A stretch of DNA of 44,914 bases from Corynebacterium kroppenstedtii (GTDB lineage Bacteria > Actinomycetota > Actinomycetes > Mycobacteriales > Mycobacteriaceae), in contig NZ_QFRA01000013.1 in NCBI RefSeq assembly GCF_003243515.1, positions 1 to 44,914 of the forward strand, in the 5' to 3' direction. Below are positions 8,872-17,423 of the stretch, one piece after another (the stretch's first letter is position 1; every line of letters starts with the position of its first letter). The notes below the pieces were generated by a model, which saw only the letters and a list, made by a program, of their open reading frames with translations, was not told the DNA's origin and ran no database searches. Position numbers and translations under genes: made by a program.

Positions 8872-10195
8872 TTATTCCACTGCCTGCTGAGCAGTCTGAG
8901 CCCATTGTGTCCACTGCTCGGCTTGAGCCCGAAGATCGGCAGCTTTCTTACTGTTCCCAGCTTTTTCAGTACTGTCCGCTGCCGCTGAAAGCTCATTGAC
9001 TTTAGCCTCAAACTGGGCGACGCGAGCGTGCCGTTCGGGATCAGTCTTCCGCCATTGCTCGTTCTCAACGTCACTGACCCGATTCTCGAGCGCACGGATC
9101 TTATCCTCGAATTCGCGGACACGACCCCGCGGTACGTATCCGATGCTTTCCCACTGCGATTGCAATTCGCGGAGAGCCTTTTTAGCAGCGTCCAAGTTCT
9201 CCTCAGGGTTAATCTTGTCGCTGTACTGCTCTATGAGCTGATCTTTCTTCTCAGCGTTGGATTCATTACTTACGGTCTTTAGCCTCATTAACGGCCTTCC
9301 GTGCTGAGAAGAACCTGTCTTGGGTGTGACGGAAGCGCTTCCACAGCTTGTCATCGATCCCACGTGGTGCGCGGCCAGCAGCTTTCCACTCCGTCATGAG
9401 GTCGCGGAACTGACGCGCGGTGTCTCTCCACTCCGTCGAATCCTGGATCTTCTCCGCCCGTTCGCAGATATCTTCCTTGAGGCGACGAGCCTCATCACGC
9501 TTCCGATCCAACTCGGCAAAATGTGCACCGCGGCGCTGAGAAAACTGCTCACGAGCAGCAGAGAAACGCTTCCATAACGCATTATCGGTTTTCCGGTCGA
9601 TACCGTGGATGCTCTTCCACTCGTTCAGCATCTCTCGCAGACGATCGCCGGATTCTTTCCACTCTGTCGAATCCGAACCAATGTGCTCAGCCTCGTCGAT
9701 AAGCTTTTCACGCTGGGCAATCGCGTTCTCCCGGCGCTGAGCCTTTTCAGTTTCGGCTTGTTCAGCGACGGTGTAGCTGTCGTCGATAATTGAACTGAGC
9801 TGGTCATTAAGGCCATCGACATCACCGAGAGCAGCTGATTCGGCGACTTTAGCCTGTAGTTCTTCGGCCGACTTGCGAGTATTGGCAGCTTCCTCGGGGT
9901 GGGTGTGGAGACGTACGCGGAGGATATCCGCCTCAGTTTGCAGACTATCGAAGTGCTTACCGAAGAAAGCGAATCCTTCGCTCTTCGAGCCGGCTTTCCA
10001 CTCACCGATAGCGCGCTCACCGTCACGAGTGATTAATCAGACTGTTCCATCATCGTCGATACGCCCGTGGTCTTCGGGGTTGTTCGTCCGACGGGGCGGT
10101 GTCGTCGTCGCTGCATGGCCAGACATGGATGCCGGTGTGGGATGAGCGCCTCGGGGTCCAGGGATAGGCGCTGAAGGGACCGAAGAAGTAGTCAT
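8872..10195 (-). pseudogene. DUF349 domain protein (Rv2731-like), broken by a stop and a frameshift
   Basis: Homology-like sequence runs through the whole interval but not in one open frame. From the ATG at 10195 (GAGGA 10 bases upstream) a Pro/Thr-rich leader reaches IDDDGTV and then an in-frame TGA at 10037-10039. The same frame continues with LITRDGERAIGEWKAG and a long helical region with repeated W-K units (EWKSIHGIDRKTDNALWKRF, EWKAAGRAPRGIDDKLWKRF) typical of DUF349. Near 9266 one extra base (TAAT for an expected TAT) moves the frame; it continues ESNAEKKDQL to the stop at 8872. Removing one base gives 440 codons. A TGG-to-TGA change would explain the stop. Function in the family is poorly known. 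Sequencing error cannot be ruled out for the indel. Confidence 0.82.
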
Positions 10196-10308
10196 GGGCC
10201 GGTGTTCCTCACTCTTTCTTTCTTTGCCGCGCGGCACGGCTGCCAAACACAATCCACTGTTTAGACTGCACGACTTCCCGCCGAGAGTCTACCCGTTAGG
10301 ATAGTGAT

Positions 10309-11154
10309 GTGACCCATTCCCACACGGCTTCACCGGCTTCGTCGACCACGCCCGCGTCGCATCGACGCTTCGATCCAACCGATAGCTCCGACGTCAAGCC
10401 TGGGATGCGCCGGAGACGCATTGTCGCGCTTCTGCCGCCAACTCCTCTGCTTCTTCCCGAAGCGACTGGTCACGCCCAGTATCCGGCACAGCTCCGGACA
10501 GAAATTGACCGTGCCCGGCAGTGGATACTTCCTACCGACGGGCCCATCACTATTGCTTTCCACCCTGACGATTCCATGGCGACACGCCACGTCGGGTCTC
10601 TCAAGGCATGGGGAATTGACGTGAACGTGGGAGCTGGAACGTACTTGCCCGTTCTCGTTTTGCGGGCCCTTCTTCGGCGGTGGGGATACGACGATGAGAT
10701 CGTCAGCGTCGACGTTCACGACGTGCAATTTCTCGCCGACGATGGGCCGCTGCTGGATGGGCCACTTCTGATTGCCGCCGACGGGGGAGCGGGACTTCAT
10801 CCCGACGCTCCTCTAGGCGACGTGCCCGGAGCGTGGGCTGTCGAGGAGCAGCTTCGGCGTTTTGTTATCGATCCCGCGGCTCAGGCGTCGGCACCATTGT
10901 TTGACGTGGCTGCTACAGCACACTGTGGGATTGACCCGGAACCGTGGATCGCCTGGGCTAACTTTTGTCGATCCCACCCTTCCGGTGTGAGTACCCTGTA
11001 TCACTGGTCCTCCATCGATGACCGCGCCGATACCACCGCCGAGCAACACGATGATCCGCGTACACACGACGGCCCACCCGCACAGGATGGGCCGCCGGCC
11101 TATGGAGGAATAGGTTTCCATTGTGGTGTATGGCAGCTCACCACCGTGATGTAG
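10309..11154 (+). CDS. Conserved actinobacterial protein, Rv2728c-like (possible LigB-type fold)
   Basis: The 281-residue product starts at a GTG with AGGA seven bases upstream. After a Ser/Thr/Pro-rich leader of about 35 residues comes RIVALLPPTPLLLPE, then segments such as HVGSLKAWGIDV, DGPLLIAADGGAGLHPDAP and ATAHCGIDPEPW. The position between the DUF349 gene and miaA matches Rv2728c of M. tuberculosis. I recall such proteins being annotated as class III extradiol dioxygenase subunit B-like, but I see no complete metal-site signature that I could defend, so function is open. The 3' end lies 15 bases before the miaA start, which suggests co-transcription with miaA and dapF. Confidence 0.75.
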   Translation: MTHSHTASPASSTTPASHRRFDPTDSSDVKPGMRRRRIVALLPPTPLLLPEATGHAQYPAQLRTEIDRARQWILPTDGPITIAFHPDDSMATRHVGSLKAWGIDVNVGAGTYLPVLVLRALLRRWGYDDEIVSVDVHDVQFLADDGPLLDGPLLIAADGGAGLHPDAPLGDVPGAWAVEEQLRRFVIDPAAQASAPLFDVAATAHCGIDPEPWIAWANFCRSHPSGVSTLYHWSSIDDRADTTAEQHDDPRTHDGPPAQDGPPAYGGIGFHCGVWQLTTVM

Positions 11155-11168
11155 AACAGGATGATAAC

Positions 11169-12089
11169 GTGCCCGCATCTTTGCCTTTCCCCGTGGCCGT
11201 CGTCGGCCCCACCGCGTCGGGCAAGTCGGCATTGGGCCTTGCGCTCGCGCACCGCTATGACGGAGAGATCGTCAACGTCGATTCCATGCAGCTTTATCGG
11301 GGGATGGATATCGGTACGGCAAAGTTGACGCCTGAAGAGCGCGAGGGCATCCCGCATCATCAGCTCGACAAACTTGATGTCACCCAGCGGGCGAGCGTCG
11401 CGCGATATCAACGAACTGCCGTCGACGATGTTGAAAACATCCGTTCACGAGGGAAAACACCAATTTTGGTGGGTGGCTCCATGCTGTATGTCCAGTCGCT
11501 CGTCGATGATTGGCAGTTCCCACCTACCGACCCTGCAGTGCGGGTTAAATGGCAGCAGCGCCTGGACGACATAGGTGTTCAGCAGTTGCACAAGGAACTT
11601 GCTGCTATTGACCCAGCGGCTGCCGACATTATCGAAGTCAATGATCCGCGTCGGACTGTCCGCGCCCTGGAAGTCATCGAATTGACCGGGAAGCCTTTCG
11701 CGGCATCACAGCCACCCATCAACGTACCAGCACGATGGGGAACACTCATCATCGGATTACAAACATCATCAGAGTGGCTGAACCCGCGAATAGAATTACG
11801 CACTCACACCATGTTTGACCGGGGCTTCGTTGACGAAGTCGACGGCCTCACCCAACAAGGGCTCATTGCACAATCCACCGCCGGGCGAGCGATCGGATAC
11901 TCCCAGGTACTTGCCATGCTGGCCGGCGACATAACAACCGACGACGCCATGTCGTCTACCATCACAGGAACCCGTCGCTATGTCAGACGACAGCGCTCGT
12001 GGTTCCGTCGCGACCCACGAACCCACTGGATCGACGCGGCAGGGGACACCGTCAGCGAAGCGACGTCGATCATCGACAACCACGTCTAG
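11169..12089 (+). CDS. miaA: tRNA dimethylallyltransferase MiaA
   Basis: MiaA transfers a dimethylallyl group from DMAPP to A37 of tRNAs reading UNN codons, giving i6A, the substrate of MiaB. The P-loop GPTASGKS is at residues 13-20, followed by NVDSMQLYRGMDIGTAK, the DPRR and RAIGYSQ motifs, and the C-terminal TRRYVRRQRSWFRRD typical of actinobacterial MiaA. The start is a GTG at 11169 with AGGA seven bases upstream, giving 306 residues; an ATG at 11121 in frame would overlap the previous gene and adds residues with no family likeness. dapF begins 9 bases after the stop. Confidence 0.95.
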   Translation: MPASLPFPVAVVGPTASGKSALGLALAHRYDGEIVNVDSMQLYRGMDIGTAKLTPEEREGIPHHQLDKLDVTQRASVARYQRTAVDDVENIRSRGKTPILVGGSMLYVQSLVDDWQFPPTDPAVRVKWQQRLDDIGVQQLHKELAAIDPAAADIIEVNDPRRTVRALEVIELTGKPFAASQPPINVPARWGTLIIGLQTSSEWLNPRIELRTHTMFDRGFVDEVDGLTQQGLIAQSTAGRAIGYSQVLAMLAGDITTDDAMSSTITGTRRYVRRQRSWFRRDPRTHWIDAAGDTVSEATSIIDNHV

Positions 12090-12098
12090 AATGGTCCC

Positions 12099-13079
12099 AT
12101 GCCCGAACAGACAACCCCCTTCAGTAAAGGCCACGGCACAGAGAATGATTTCATCCTCCTGCCAGACTTCGACGCCGATATCGACCTCGACCCAGCACTC
12201 GTCCGGGTTTTATGTGATCGCCGCGCCGGGTTGGGTGCCGATGGTGTGATCCGTGTTGCCCGCACTGAAACCTTGATCGATAAAGGCATCATTGCGAAAG
12301 AGACTGTCGGTGAGTCCGGCGATGGGGCACCAGGAGATACACCCGAGTGGTTCATGGATTATCGCAATGCCGATGGGTCGATTGCTGAAATGTGCGGAAA
12401 TGGCTCTCGCGTATTTGGGCACTATCTATTCGCACATCACCTCGTAAGTGATTCGCCGAAGTTTTCGATTGGCACGCGAGCGGGAATAAAGCGCTTGACT
12501 GTCGTCAGTCCGGCACAAACGACTGACTCATCAGCACGGATCGCCGTCGATATGGGCCAGGTAGTCATTATCGGTCAGTCCGTAGCTGCGTTTGATCGAC
12601 AGAGATTTGCCGGTGTGGGAATTGATGTAGGTAACCCCCATTTATCTTGCGTTATCCCCGATCTTGACGACGCTGGTCTGCGCGAGCTTCCTCTTCACCT
12701 CAAGCCTGTTCTCGACGAGGAGTTCTTCCCGCACGGAGCCAACGTCGAGGTCCTCACTCCTCTTCACGCGGATGACAGCCGGGGCGGGGACGGCACGGTG
12801 TCGATGCGCGTCCATGAGCGCGGGTCGGGGGAGACCCGATCATGCGGGACGGGAACAGTCGCGGCAGCAGTAGCGGCACTGGCTGACCGAGGTCAGATCG
12901 ACGGCACGGTCCACGTCGTCGTCCCCGGTGGTGAGGTCACGGTGACTATCAAAGATGAGCAGGCTACCTTGGAAGGTCCGTCGGTAGTCGTTGCGTCAGG
13001 AACAATTAATATCGACCAATTGCGTGAATACCCATCGGTGCATTATGCGCCAGCATTGCGTGGGAAAGATGACCTATAG
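12099..13079 (+). CDS. dapF: Diaminopimelate epimerase DapF
   Basis: DapF converts LL- to meso-diaminopimelate for lysine and for peptidoglycan. Both catalytic cysteines are present: Cys99 in AEMCGNGSRVFG and Cys249 in ETRSCGTGTVAAA. The N-terminal FSKGHGTENDF is the family start, so the ATG at 12099, nine bases after miaA, is well supported. An insert of about 20 residues (residues 62-82, KGIIAKETVGESGDGAPGD) precedes the EWFMDYRNADGS strand. At 326 residues it is longer than most bacterial DapF (about 275) but near corynebacterial sizes. Its last 37 bases overlap the convergent membrane protein gene. Confidence 0.95.
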   Translation: MPEQTTPFSKGHGTENDFILLPDFDADIDLDPALVRVLCDRRAGLGADGVIRVARTETLIDKGIIAKETVGESGDGAPGDTPEWFMDYRNADGSIAEMCGNGSRVFGHYLFAHHLVSDSPKFSIGTRAGIKRLTVVSPAQTTDSSARIAVDMGQVVIIGQSVAAFDRQRFAGVGIDVGNPHLSCVIPDLDDAGLRELPLHLKPVLDEEFFPHGANVEVLTPLHADDSRGGDGTVSMRVHERGSGETRSCGTGTVAAAVAALADRGQIDGTVHVVVPGGEVTVTIKDEQATLEGPSVVVASGTINIDQLREYPSVHYAPALRGKDDL

Positions 13080-13717
13080 CTAGAAGCTCCAGGAGTCCAT
13101 CCATATATGGACGGACTAGTCGGGCTAGTACGTGTCTGGGTTTCAGGAAGCCGTACCACTGGACTATCCACGTGGCTCGCGTACTGTCGAGCCTCAACCC
13201 ACGCTTCCTGTAGTTCGCGCGCCATCTCATCGGTTGTTGAGAGGATGTGCTCCAGCATGTGAATGGTGCGGGCGTGAGTAACGACCCCCTCAAGATCGTC
13301 GATAAACAGTTTGCTTGACGCCCTGGCTTTGTGGAACCGACTAATGATCGGATTCTCCTGGTGAGATTCATCCAAGAGCACGGAATGCATGGATCGATCG
13401 GTAACAGCCTGGTCTGACGTGCCGTTCTGAAATGCTTCCCACTGGTCCAGAACTGCAGTGATGTCCGCAGCTGACAACTCAATGGACTGACGAACTTGTT
13501 CTTGTTCGGCGGAGAAGGTTGACGTTCGTGCGATAACGATGGCGACGACAGCGCACGCGAGAACAAGCCCAAAGCCGAGCCAGTGGAAAATGATGATCAG
13601 ACACAGGGCGATAACGGTGAGGATGGCGCTCAGAGAGATAAGACGCCATACCCGGACATCACGGTGAGGTGACGTCAGCGCCGGAACACCATCCTTATCG
13701 GTAGGGGAGCTGGTCAC
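13043..13717 (-). CDS. Unknown two-helix membrane protein coupled to the Cys-tail protein
   Basis: I do not recognise a named family. The 224-residue product has two adjacent membrane helices (about 25-43 and 46-64) and then about 150 residues of largely helical, charged cytoplasmic or extracellular sequence without a signature. The GTG at 13717 lies two bases after the stop of the upstream gene, so translation is probably coupled; the in-frame ATG codons upstream lie inside the previous gene. The 3' end overlaps the end of dapF by 37 bases in convergent orientation. A comparable pair downstream of dapF exists in other corynebacteria as I recall, so a shared function with the Cys-tail protein is likely but unknown. 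Confidence 0.7.
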   Translation of the reverse strand: MTSSPTDKDGVPALTSPHRDVRVWRLISLSAILTVIALCLIIIFHWLGFGLVLACAVVAIVIARTSTFSAEQEQVRQSIELSAADITAVLDQWEAFQNGTSDQAVTDRSMHSVLLDESHQENPIISRFHKARASSKLFIDDLEGVVTHARTIHMLEHILSTTDEMARELQEAWVEARQYASHVDSPVVRLPETQTRTSPTSPSIYGWTPGASSYRSSFPRNAGA

Positions 13718-13719
13718 TT

Positions 13720-14529
13720 TTAATGGCCACCACATCCGCAGCCACCGCAGCCACAGCCGCCGCCTCCGCAGCACCCGCCAGCGCTGGTATCGGCTGCGAC
13801 GGACGCTGTGAATAGCACCCGCCCAGCGACAATATTGTCCTTAGCGATGCTCTCAGCGGCAGATTCAGGAAGACACAGATCGACGGCGAATGGCGCGTCG
13901 ACATTGACGTGCCAGAACGATTCGCCTGTGAGCCCATTCGTCCGTTTTTCTGCGGATGTCACGACGAGTGATACGTCCCCTGCGGCTGATGGCTCGGTAT
14001 CGCCTGATCCCGCATTGACCACGGCTGCACCGTGCGAGATGACAAAACCGGTCGTTGCTCCGCCGGCGTCGGAGAACGCTTTCTCGTCGGAGTAGACGTG
14101 GGTATCAACACCAAGAGCAGAAAGATTGACCGTTCCCAGTTGGGTGGGTTCATCAACCAGAAGCGGACCTTGGGCGAGGTTGGCAGCAATGTCACACACA
14201 ATGTTGCCCTCGTCATCATGAACGCTGAGCAGCGCCAAGATGTCGGATAGCATCGAAATTTCCGCTTCGCATTCGGTCAATGCATCGAAGCCGGCATACG
14301 CGGCATACGGTGGGGCGGCAAGGATGAATAACTGTGCTCCACTGACGTCATTAAACGCGAGCAATTGTCCACCTGATAGTTCACCGGTGACAGACAAAGT
14401 GCCGGTTGAGTAGGCTTTTTCTAGAAGCTCTTGCCAGGGGACGCCCCCCATTCCAAGTGCTGTGAGCCCCGTCGTGGTGCGTGCTCCCGCATTCTGGGAG
14501 TCAGCGGGGGTTTCGGTAGGTGTGCTCAT
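13720..14529 (-). CDS. Unknown protein with a C-terminal Cys/Gly metal-binding-like tail
   Basis: The 269-residue protein has no membrane helix or signal peptide. Most of it is an acidic alpha/beta-like region (for example QLLAFNDVSGAQLFILAAPP). Residues 251-269 form a tail with six Cys and a final His (Cys253, 254, 259, 261, 264, 266, His269) spaced by Gly, resembling short metal-binding or thiol-rich tails. It is coupled to the membrane protein gene downstream and faces the feo operon across 310 bases. A role in metal handling is inference from the tail and the neighbour only. The ATG at 14529 has just a weak GAGAG upstream, so the start is moderately certain. Confidence 0.72.
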   Translation of the reverse strand: MSTPTETPADSQNAGARTTTGLTALGMGGVPWQELLEKAYSTGTLSVTGELSGGQLLAFNDVSGAQLFILAAPPYAAYAGFDALTECEAEISMLSDILALLSVHDDEGNIVCDIAANLAQGPLLVDEPTQLGTVNLSALGVDTHVYSDEKAFSDAGGATTGFVISHGAAVVNAGSGDTEPSAAGDVSLVVTSAEKRTNGLTGESFWHVNVDAPFAVDLCLPESAAESIAKDNIVAGRVLFTASVAADTSAGGCCGGGGCGCGGCGCGGH

Positions 14530-14839
14530 AGAAGTCGATTCTAGCTCTCTTATGAATTCGGCCGTTCACGGGTTTGCTCACAGTGTTTGTTTGTTTCCCT
14601 CATTTTTTTGTTTATGCCCGTTTGTGTCGTGCTACCATGAAAACTGTTATAGGCCGAACAGAACCACAATTCTGATAAACCTGGAAATAAGTTAAGGAAA
14701 ACCAGACCGAGGACAACCACCCGCAGACCACCCCTCGGTGAGCCTTCCAGATGGCTCCCTCTCTCTGGCAAGTATGGAAACGCGGTCACCGTGCACTGTG
14801 AAAGGTAGTGCATGGTGTACGCCGATGAGGAGACCTGGA
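14530..14839. promoter_or_regulatory. Divergent Cys-tail protein/feoA intergenic region
   Basis: This 310-base gap holds no convincing gene. It contains an inverted repeat, CTGTT (14644-14648) and AACAG (14657-14661) around an 8-base centre ATAGGCCG, in an AT-rich zone suited to divergent promoters. I looked for a DtxR iron box (TTAGGTTAGCCTAACCTAA type) and found no good match, so iron control of feo is not shown by the sequence. Confidence 0.5.
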
Positions 14840-15124
14840 ATGGGAAAGATTTCCATGAGTTGCTCGGACCGTCACGCAACTACTTCTTCGCCCGCCATGA
14901 GCACTCTTTACGACGTGCCACCAGGACATTCCGCAACAATCGTGGGTTCCGACGTCGATGCTCTTTTTGCTCGTCGACTCCGTGAAATGGGGTTACGCGA
15001 GGGCACTACCGTTCATGTGGCTCAAAACGCCGCAGGCGGCGGCCGCATCGTGAAGGTTCTTGACGCTCGATACGCGCTCGATGCTTTTACTCTCAAGCAC
15101 ATTGCCATCTCGACCTCGTCGTAG
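14840..15124 (+). CDS. feoA: Ferrous iron transport protein FeoA
   Basis: FeoA is a small SH3-like cytoplasmic protein that supports the FeoB Fe(II) channel. The domain runs LYDVPPGHSATIVGS, FARRLREMGLREGT and a final strand ending FTLKHIAIS, typical of FeoA. The start at 14840 follows GAGGAG with seven bases spacing and gives 94 residues; the ATG at 14897 immediately before the domain lacks a ribosome binding site, and more distant in-frame ATGs add sequence with no likeness. Thus about 20 extra N-terminal residues are likely. feoB starts 42 bases downstream with a strong site of its own. Confidence 0.9.
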   Translation: MGKISMSCSDRHATTSSPAMSTLYDVPPGHSATIVGSDVDALFARRLREMGLREGTTVHVAQNAAGGGRIVKVLDARYALDAFTLKHIAISTSS

Positions 15125-15166
15125 AGGTCATTTCCCCATGACGGTAGGGGATTCTCGGAGGAAAAA

Positions 15167-17401
15167 ATGAATGACTCTTTAGGTCCTCAGACGGAGGGCG
15201 GTGTCGCAACGTCCAGCACGGCGACGGCCACATCTACCAAGGACCTCACAACACAATTTGCCGACGCACCATCCTGTCACTGCGAAAGCCACGGAACAGC
15301 CATGGCGCCGAAGGGCTCACCAGTCATCGCGCTCGTCGGTGCGCCGAATGCCGGTAAGTCAACCCTGTTCAACGCCCTCACCGGTGCAAAAGCCAAAATG
15401 GGCAACTGGCCGGGCACGACCGTCTCAGTGTCTCGCGGTGCATGGAAAGTCAAGAAGGACAAGCACAGCGCTGTCGATCACGCAAACATCTGCGACGAGC
15501 ACGCGGGTTCCGTTCAGGCCGATTCGGCGGATGCATGCCCTCACTGCTCCAGCGAGCACGAGGAACCGAAGGCAGAAGAATCGACAAAGGGTGGACACCA
15601 CTCCGAGACGCCACATGGCTCGGGTGAAACAGTCTATAACGTCATCGATTTTCCGGGTGCTTACTCTCTTGACCCGATGAGCCCTGATGAAGCTCTCACA
15701 CGTGAACTCCTTTTGGAACGTGACGTGGAGGAGCGACCAGATCTGGTCATCGTCGTTGCAGATACCGCCACGATTTCGCGTGGCCTCTATCTTGCGGCGC
15801 AAGTCGCTGAGCACCCTTATCGTATGGTTGTCGTCCTCACCAAGGGCGATGTTGCACTAAACCAGGGGTTCGAGATTGACCCTGATGTGCTGTCGCGGAA
15901 GCTTCAGGTTCCCGTCGTCGCGGTCGATCCGCGTAAACGTCGCGTCGGTGAGCTGGCATCTGCAGTTGACAAGCAGCTACAGATGCCTGCCGATACCGTC
16001 CGGCCGATGTGCTGCCAGCACATTCCCGATGAATTAGAGGGTCCAGACCGCGAACTGGCTGTCTCTGACGCACGTTTCAGCTGGATTGACAAAGCTGTCT
16101 CGAAGGCAACGATCCACAATGATCACACCCGTTCCGTCTCGGAAAAAATCGACCGCGTTGTTCTTAACCCCATCGCAGGGCCACTGATTTTTCTTGCGGC
16201 TATGTGGTGTGTCTTCGAAATTACGACGACGGTTGCCGCGCCTCTGCAGGATTGGCTCGATAACTTCTTCAGCGGTCCCGTCAGTGATGGGGCGACATCG
16301 TTACTTCAGGCATTGGGGCTTGACTATCCGTTCGTTCACGGGTTGATTGTCGACGGCCTGATCGGCGGCGTGGGAATGGTTCTGACCTTCGCTCCACTGA
16401 TGGCGTTAATGTTCTTATGCCTGGCTGTGCTGGAGGATTCGGGCTACATGGCTCGTGCCGCAGTCGTTGCTGACCGGCTCATGCGAGCGATTGGCCTCCC
16501 AGGTAAAGCCTTCATCCCGCTCATCGTGGGATTTGGATGCAACGTTCCGGCCATTTCCGCAACACGGGTCTTGGGCAACGCTCGTCAACGTATTTTGACC
16601 GCTCTGCTCGTGCCCTTCACGTCATGTTCCGCCCGCCTAACCGTGTACGTCATGCTGGCCGCGACCTTCTTCCCCCACAACAGTGGTTCTGTTGTGTTCG
16701 CCATGTACGTCATCTCTATCGCGTTGGTTGTGCTCACAGGGTTGCTGATCAAAAACACCTTGTGGCGGCGTATGGGGTCGGAACCGCTCGTTATTGACTT
16801 GCCGGTGTATCAGTTGCCAGTGCCTCAGTTGGCGCTATCCGCTATGTGGATGCGTCTGAAAGGGTTCCTGCACACGGCTGGCGGGATCATCGTCGCGACG
16901 GTCATCGTCGTGGGGCTGCTGCAGTCGACTCCCGTCGTCGGCGGCCACAGCTGGGGTGACGACGACCTCGACCCGCAGGATTCGGTCTACGGCGCGGTGT
17001 CGCAAACAGTGGCACCTGTGTTTGCCCCGGCTGGCTTTGATTCCTGGTCGCTGTCGGGTCCGTTGATCACGGGCTTCGTCGCCAAGGAAGCCGTGATTTC
17101 GTCGTGGGCTCAGACATACGCCCTGCAAGACCCGTCGGATGAAGATGCTGTGGACCAGGGGCACTCTGCGCTGGCTCAGGCTATTCGCGAAGACTTTAAC
17201 CACTCCTCAGGTGGTCACACGTACCCGGCAGTGTGGGCCTTCATGGTCTTCCTGTTGGCTTACACTCCATGCGTGGCTACACTGGCTGCCCAAAAGAGGG
17301 AAATCGGATTGAAATGGACGTTGGTGGGGATAGCCATACAACTTACGGTTGCCTGGGCTCTGGCCGTCATCACGTTCCAGGCACTACGTCTTTTCTTCTA
17401 A
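15167..17401 (+). CDS. feoB: Ferrous iron transporter FeoB with His/Cys-rich insert
   Basis: FeoB is a G-protein-coupled membrane transporter for Fe(II). The G1 motif GAPNAGKST is at residues 58-66 and G2 GNWPGTT at 79-85. The G3 motif DFPGAYSL comes only at 161-168: between them residues 97-155 form a polar insert with many His, Cys, Asp and Glu (CDEH, CPHC, GGHHSETPH) where most FeoB have fewer than ten residues. The membrane part carries the conserved LEDSGYMARAA, GFGCNVPA and FTSCSARL segments. The N-terminus also has a CHCESH cluster at 38-42. GGAGG lies nine bases before the ATG. It is the middle gene of a three-gene feo unit. Confidence 0.95.
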   Translation: MNDSLGPQTEGGVATSSTATATSTKDLTTQFADAPSCHCESHGTAMAPKGSPVIALVGAPNAGKSTLFNALTGAKAKMGNWPGTTVSVSRGAWKVKKDKHSAVDHANICDEHAGSVQADSADACPHCSSEHEEPKAEESTKGGHHSETPHGSGETVYNVIDFPGAYSLDPMSPDEALTRELLLERDVEERPDLVIVVADTATISRGLYLAAQVAEHPYRMVVVLTKGDVALNQGFEIDPDVLSRKLQVPVVAVDPRKRRVGELASAVDKQLQMPADTVRPMCCQHIPDELEGPDRELAVSDARFSWIDKAVSKATIHNDHTRSVSEKIDRVVLNPIAGPLIFLAAMWCVFEITTTVAAPLQDWLDNFFSGPVSDGATSLLQALGLDYPFVHGLIVDGLIGGVGMVLTFAPLMALMFLCLAVLEDSGYMARAAVVADRLMRAIGLPGKAFIPLIVGFGCNVPAISATRVLGNARQRILTALLVPFTSCSARLTVYVMLAATFFPHNSGSVVFAMYVISIALVVLTGLLIKNTLWRRMGSEPLVIDLPVYQLPVPQLALSAMWMRLKGFLHTAGGIIVATVIVVGLLQSTPVVGGHSWGDDDLDPQDSVYGAVSQTVAPVFAPAGFDSWSLSGPLITGFVAKEAVISSWAQTYALQDPSDEDAVDQGHSALAQAIREDFNHSSGGHTYPAVWAFMVFLLAYTPCVATLAAQKREIGLKWTLVGIAIQLTVAWALAVITFQALRLFF

Positions 17402-17423
17402 AACATTTCCTCTACATTGATTC

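Noticed and set aside
10037..10039. In-frame TGA as selenocysteine or recoded codon in the DUF349 gene
   Set aside because: There is no SECIS-like hairpin that I can see, no selenoprotein family fits, and a second lesion (frameshift) lies in the same gene.
14644..14700. DtxR iron box before feoA
   Set aside because: The inverted repeat and the nearby TTAAGG do not match the 19-base DtxR consensus well enough.
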